Assembly (NCBI GenBank): GCA_016295275.1
Contig: JAEDLN010000105.1
Coordinates: 1 to 8,156, forward strand
Length of the DNA stretch: 8,156 nt
Source: Kiritimatiellia bacterium
GTDB taxonomy: Bacteria > Verrucomicrobiota > Kiritimatiellia > RFP12 > UBA3636
Reading direction: 5' to 3'
The position numbers and the translations under genes were made by a program. Position 1 is the stretch's first letter, and each line of letters begins with the position of its first letter. This document shows positions 6,717 through 8,156 of this stretch, piece by piece. Under the pieces are notes generated by a model. That model ran no database searches and was not told where the DNA came from. It saw nothing but the letters and a program-made list of their open reading frames with translations.

Positions 6717-6746
6717 TTGACAGTTTTCTTCCTTGTATTGTACAAT
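6717..6746 (+). promoter_or_regulatory. Sigma-70-type promoter for the DksA-like gene
   Basis: TTGACA (6717-6722), an 18-bp spacer, then TACAAT (6741-6746). The -35 is exact and the -10 matches at five of six positions. Transcription should start near 6753, leaving a leader of about 55 nt. The -10 is the right half of the perfect palindrome ATTGTACAAT (6737-6746), built from the same ATTGT/ACAAT half-sites seen at the opposing promoter. This is the strongest promoter-like signal in the window. Confidence 0.7.
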
Positions 6747-6793
6747 CCAGCCCCGTTAAAATTTCGTTTATTTCAATTCATTTCAGCAACAAA

Positions 6794-6799
6794 GGGAGG
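6794..6799 (+). promoter_or_regulatory. Strong Shine-Dalgarno GGGAGG before the DksA-like gene
   Basis: GGGAGG lies 8 bases before the ATG at 6808 and fixes that start. It stands out because the FGE-like and hydrolase genes lack such a site. An ATG at 6801 in another frame reads only MNHA before a stop and sits too close to the site. Confidence 0.75.
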
Positions 6800-6807
6800 A
6801 ATGAACC

Positions 6808-7914
6808 ATGCCTGAAAACAAGAAAAAAAACGTTGACGGTTCCAAACGCCGTAAGGTTTCGCTTCCCGGCCTCCTTTATACGAAAGCCGCCGACTCAAAA
6901 GCTCGCAAAGAAATGAAATCAACTGTTCCTGCAAAGCCGAAAAAGTGCGTGCCGGTCCGTTCGAAAAAAAGCGAGTCTGGAATCTCTTCCCCAATCAAGG
7001 CAACTCCCTCGAAGGCTACACCCCCTAAATCCGCCCCTGAAAAGGCGCCCGCAAAAAAAGTGAAGTCTACAAAGCCTATTGCCCCTAAAAAGGCAAATCT
7101 CCCCCCAAAAGCCTCTTCTAAAAAAACGCAACCCGCAAAGGTCGAGCAAAAGAAGAAGCCCGTCCCCGCCAAAAAGCCGACCGAGAAAAAGCCTGTCGAC
7201 AAAAAGGAACAACCCTTAAAGGCCGAGCAAAAGAAGAAGCCTGTCCCGGCAAAAAAGCCGACCGAGAAAAAGCCCGTCGACAAAAAGGAACAGCCCGCAA
7301 AGCCCGAGCAAAAGAAGAAATCCGCTCCCGACAAAAAGCCGACCGAGAAAAAGCCCGTCGACAAAAAGGAACAGCCCGTAAAGGCCGAGCAAAAGAAGAA
7401 GAAATCCGTCCCCGACAAAAAGCCGACGGAGGAAAAACCCGTCGCCGATCAGACTCCTTCTAAGACGACGCTTCCCCCGGTCGATCCGACTCTCGACTTC
7501 GATGACGATTTCGAGGAAATTCCCGAAGAACCGCCTTTGACCCCGGAAGAAATCGAGAAATACCGCCGACTCCTCCAAAAAGACGATGGACGCCTGATTT
7601 GGAAGTCACGCTCCCTCCAAGATCAATCTCTTGTCCGCTTCGATGACGATAGACGCGAGGAGCTTGGGGGAGACGATATCGCCCGAACGACCGAGCTCCG
7701 CAAAGCCTCCATGAGCGAAGATTCCTCCAAGCAAATTCAAATTTCGCTTCGAAAAATGGAAGAAGGTACGTACGGAAAGTGCCAATGTTGCGGGAAACAA
7801 ATTCCACGCGGACGCTTGGACGCTCATCCTCAAGCGCTCTATTGCATTTTCTGCCAAGAGTCGATTGAAGAAGAAGAAAAACGGACCAACTTCACCAATC
7901 GGAACAACGAATAA
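6808..7914 (+). CDS. DksA/TraR-family C4 zinc-finger protein with lysine-rich repetitive N-terminus
   Basis: A 368-residue protein in three parts. Residues 1 to about 220 are very rich in lysine, proline and alanine and should be disordered, like the tails of histone H1-like proteins; residues 113-214 are a 27-residue repeat. Residues 226-250 are acidic (DFDDDFEEIPEE). From about 245 to the end is a DksA/TraR domain: a helical part with DDIA (289-292) where DksA carries its acidic coiled-coil tip, then GTYGKC and a C4 zinc finger with C325, C328, C346 and C349 and the RLDAHPQALYC signature. An extra cysteine, C327, sits inside the first pair. DksA-type proteins enter the RNA polymerase secondary channel and alter initiation with ppGpp; here that is family knowledge. 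The basic tail suggests DNA or RNA binding or nucleoid association (inference). It has its own promoter and ribosome site and is divergent from its neighbour. E. coli DksA is about 150 residues, so this is far longer. Confidence 0.88.
   Translation: MPENKKKNVDGSKRRKVSLPGLLYTKAADSKARKEMKSTVPAKPKKCVPVRSKKSESGISSPIKATPSKATPPKSAPEKAPAKKVKSTKPIAPKKANLPPKASSKKTQPAKVEQKKKPVPAKKPTEKKPVDKKEQPLKAEQKKKPVPAKKPTEKKPVDKKEQPAKPEQKKKSAPDKKPTEKKPVDKKEQPVKAEQKKKKSVPDKKPTEEKPVADQTPSKTTLPPVDPTLDFDDDFEEIPEEPPLTPEEIEKYRRLLQKDDGRLIWKSRSLQDQSLVRFDDDRREELGGDDIARTTELRKASMSEDSSKQIQISLRKMEEGTYGKCQCCGKQIPRGRLDAHPQALYCIFCQESIEEEEKRTNFTNRNNE
7144..7449 (+). repeat. 81-bp in-frame tandem repeat, 3 full copies plus one partial
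   Basis: Each copy begins GAGCAAAAGAAGAAG, at 7144, 7225, 7306 and 7387, exactly 81 bp apart, encoding 27 residues with the core KKPTEKKPVDKKEQP. The last copy has one extra lysine codon and breaks off near 7449. Copies differ mainly at silent and conservative sites (PVPAKK, SAPDKK, SVPDKK), so copy number may vary between strains by recombination or slippage. Confidence 0.92.
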
Positions 7915-7943
7915 TACGCCGCTGCGTTGTTCGTCTCCGTCAC

Positions 7944-7990
7944 AGTCGCAGAATCCTTCTTTCTGGACTGATTGGCTCATTGTTTTTTTT
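7944..7990 (+). terminator. Possible weak terminator after the DksA-like gene
   Basis: AGTC plus CAGAA (7944-7953, one bulged G) can pair with TTCTG plus GACT (7961-7969), forming a 9-bp stem. A run of eight T's follows at 7983-7990. The gap of 13 bases between stem and T-run is long for an intrinsic terminator and the stem is AT-rich, so this is only a candidate. Confidence 0.3.
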
Positions 7991-8003
7991 GACACGAATC
8001 AGC

Positions 8004-8046
8004 AGGGCGCGAGTGGCGATCCGCCACGCCTCCCGGCTCGCGCCCT
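8004..8046. repeat. 10-bp inverted repeat with nested hairpin
   Basis: AGGGCGCGAG (8004-8013) pairs exactly with CTCGCGCCCT (8037-8046). Inside it TGGCG (8014-8018) pairs with CGCCA (8022-8026) around ATC. The pattern suits a small GC-rich palindromic intergenic repeat. It begins 14 bp after the T-run that follows the DksA-like gene. Confidence 0.75.
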
Positions 8047-8143
8047 ACCGCCATTACACACGCGGCAGGGTGCACGCGCATTACGCACGCGCATTACCCG
8101 GCGGCGCGATGGGGACATCGCGCCCTACCGCCATTACACACGC
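8038..8143. repeat. 26-bp direct repeat (two copies, 80 bp apart) with 13-bp tandem repeats between
   Basis: The same 26 bases, containing CGCCCTACCGCCATTACACA, occur at 8038-8063 and 8118-8143. Between them GCACGCGCATTAC occurs twice head to tail (8072-8084, 8085-8097). Each copy follows an inverted repeat: the outer IR at 8004-8046, and GGCGCGATG/CATCGCGCC (8103-8111, 8116-8124). This looks like two units of one dispersed repeat family, each with a hairpin and a conserved tail. The second copy may continue past the window edge. Confidence 0.8.
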
Positions 8144-8156
8144 AAAATTCGCACGC

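Noticed and set aside
6297..6815. 172-codon plus-strand frame crossing the FGE-like gene and the promoter region
   Set aside because: It overlaps the start of a better-supported gene and both promoter-like regions and shows no protein-like composition.
6823..6831. A-rich slippery heptamer A AAA AAC at codons 6-7 of the DksA-like gene
   Set aside because: There is no downstream pseudoknot and no useful alternative frame; lysine-rich genes contain such runs by composition.
8004..8156. CRISPR array
   Set aside because: The repeats are only two copies, contain hairpins and short tandem units, and there are no regular unique spacers.

Overview
The window is about 8.2 kb of bacterial chromosome. 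It holds five genes on the minus strand (positions 19-6522), then a divergent intergenic region, then one plus-strand gene (6808-7914). Base composition is uneven. Most of the window is GC-rich: the 60-base lines I counted run from 58% at 3601 to 65% at 5281. About 3780-4680 is AT-rich, at 33% (line 4141) and 35% (line 4561). The gene content is a polytopic GT-C-like membrane protein, a secreted-type esterase with a discoidin-like tail, a degenerate formylglycine-generating-enzyme (FGE) fold protein, and a lysine-rich DksA/TraR zinc-finger protein. With the GC-rich intergenic palindromes, this resembles the PVC group (Lentisphaerota, Kiritimatiellota or Verrucomicrobiota). That placement is inference from gene style; there is no rRNA or marker gene here.

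Layout. 19-1887 (-): multi-pass membrane protein of GT-C glycosyltransferase type. 1888-2162: gap with a 9-bp tandem repeat. 2163-3434 (-): alpha/beta hydrolase with triad candidates S170, D218 and H252, plus a C-terminal beta-sandwich-like region. 3519-4439 (-): unrecognised protein with a signal peptide, in the same frame as the hydrolase and separated from it by one TAG and 28 open codons. 4444-4671 (-): unrecognised 75-aa ORF, 4 bp upstream of the signal-peptide gene and probably cotranscribed with it. 4681-4875: non-coding element with a GGGTCAGACCC palindrome and a long hairpin, resembling a REP or transposition-associated repeat. 4876-6522 (-): membrane-anchored protein with an FGE/SUMF1-like domain that lacks the catalytic part. 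6523-6807: divergent regulatory region with promoter-like sequences and several palindromes. 6808-7914 (+): DksA/TraR C4 zinc-finger protein with a long lysine-rich repetitive N-terminus. 7915-8156: possible weak terminator and a cluster of GC-rich inverted and direct repeats.

How the genes relate. No pathway is evident. Four minus-strand proteins are predicted to be exported or membrane-embedded, or, for the hydrolase, look like an exported type. The plus-strand protein is a likely nucleic-acid or RNA-polymerase-associated regulator. The most interesting points are the hydrolase and signal-peptide ORFs that may be one gene split by an amber codon, the histone-H1-like DksA fusion, the mirrored ATTGT/ACAAT palindromes at both divergent promoters, and the AT-rich island that ends at the palindromic repeat element. 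No CRISPR array, complete insertion sequence, tRNA or rRNA was seen.
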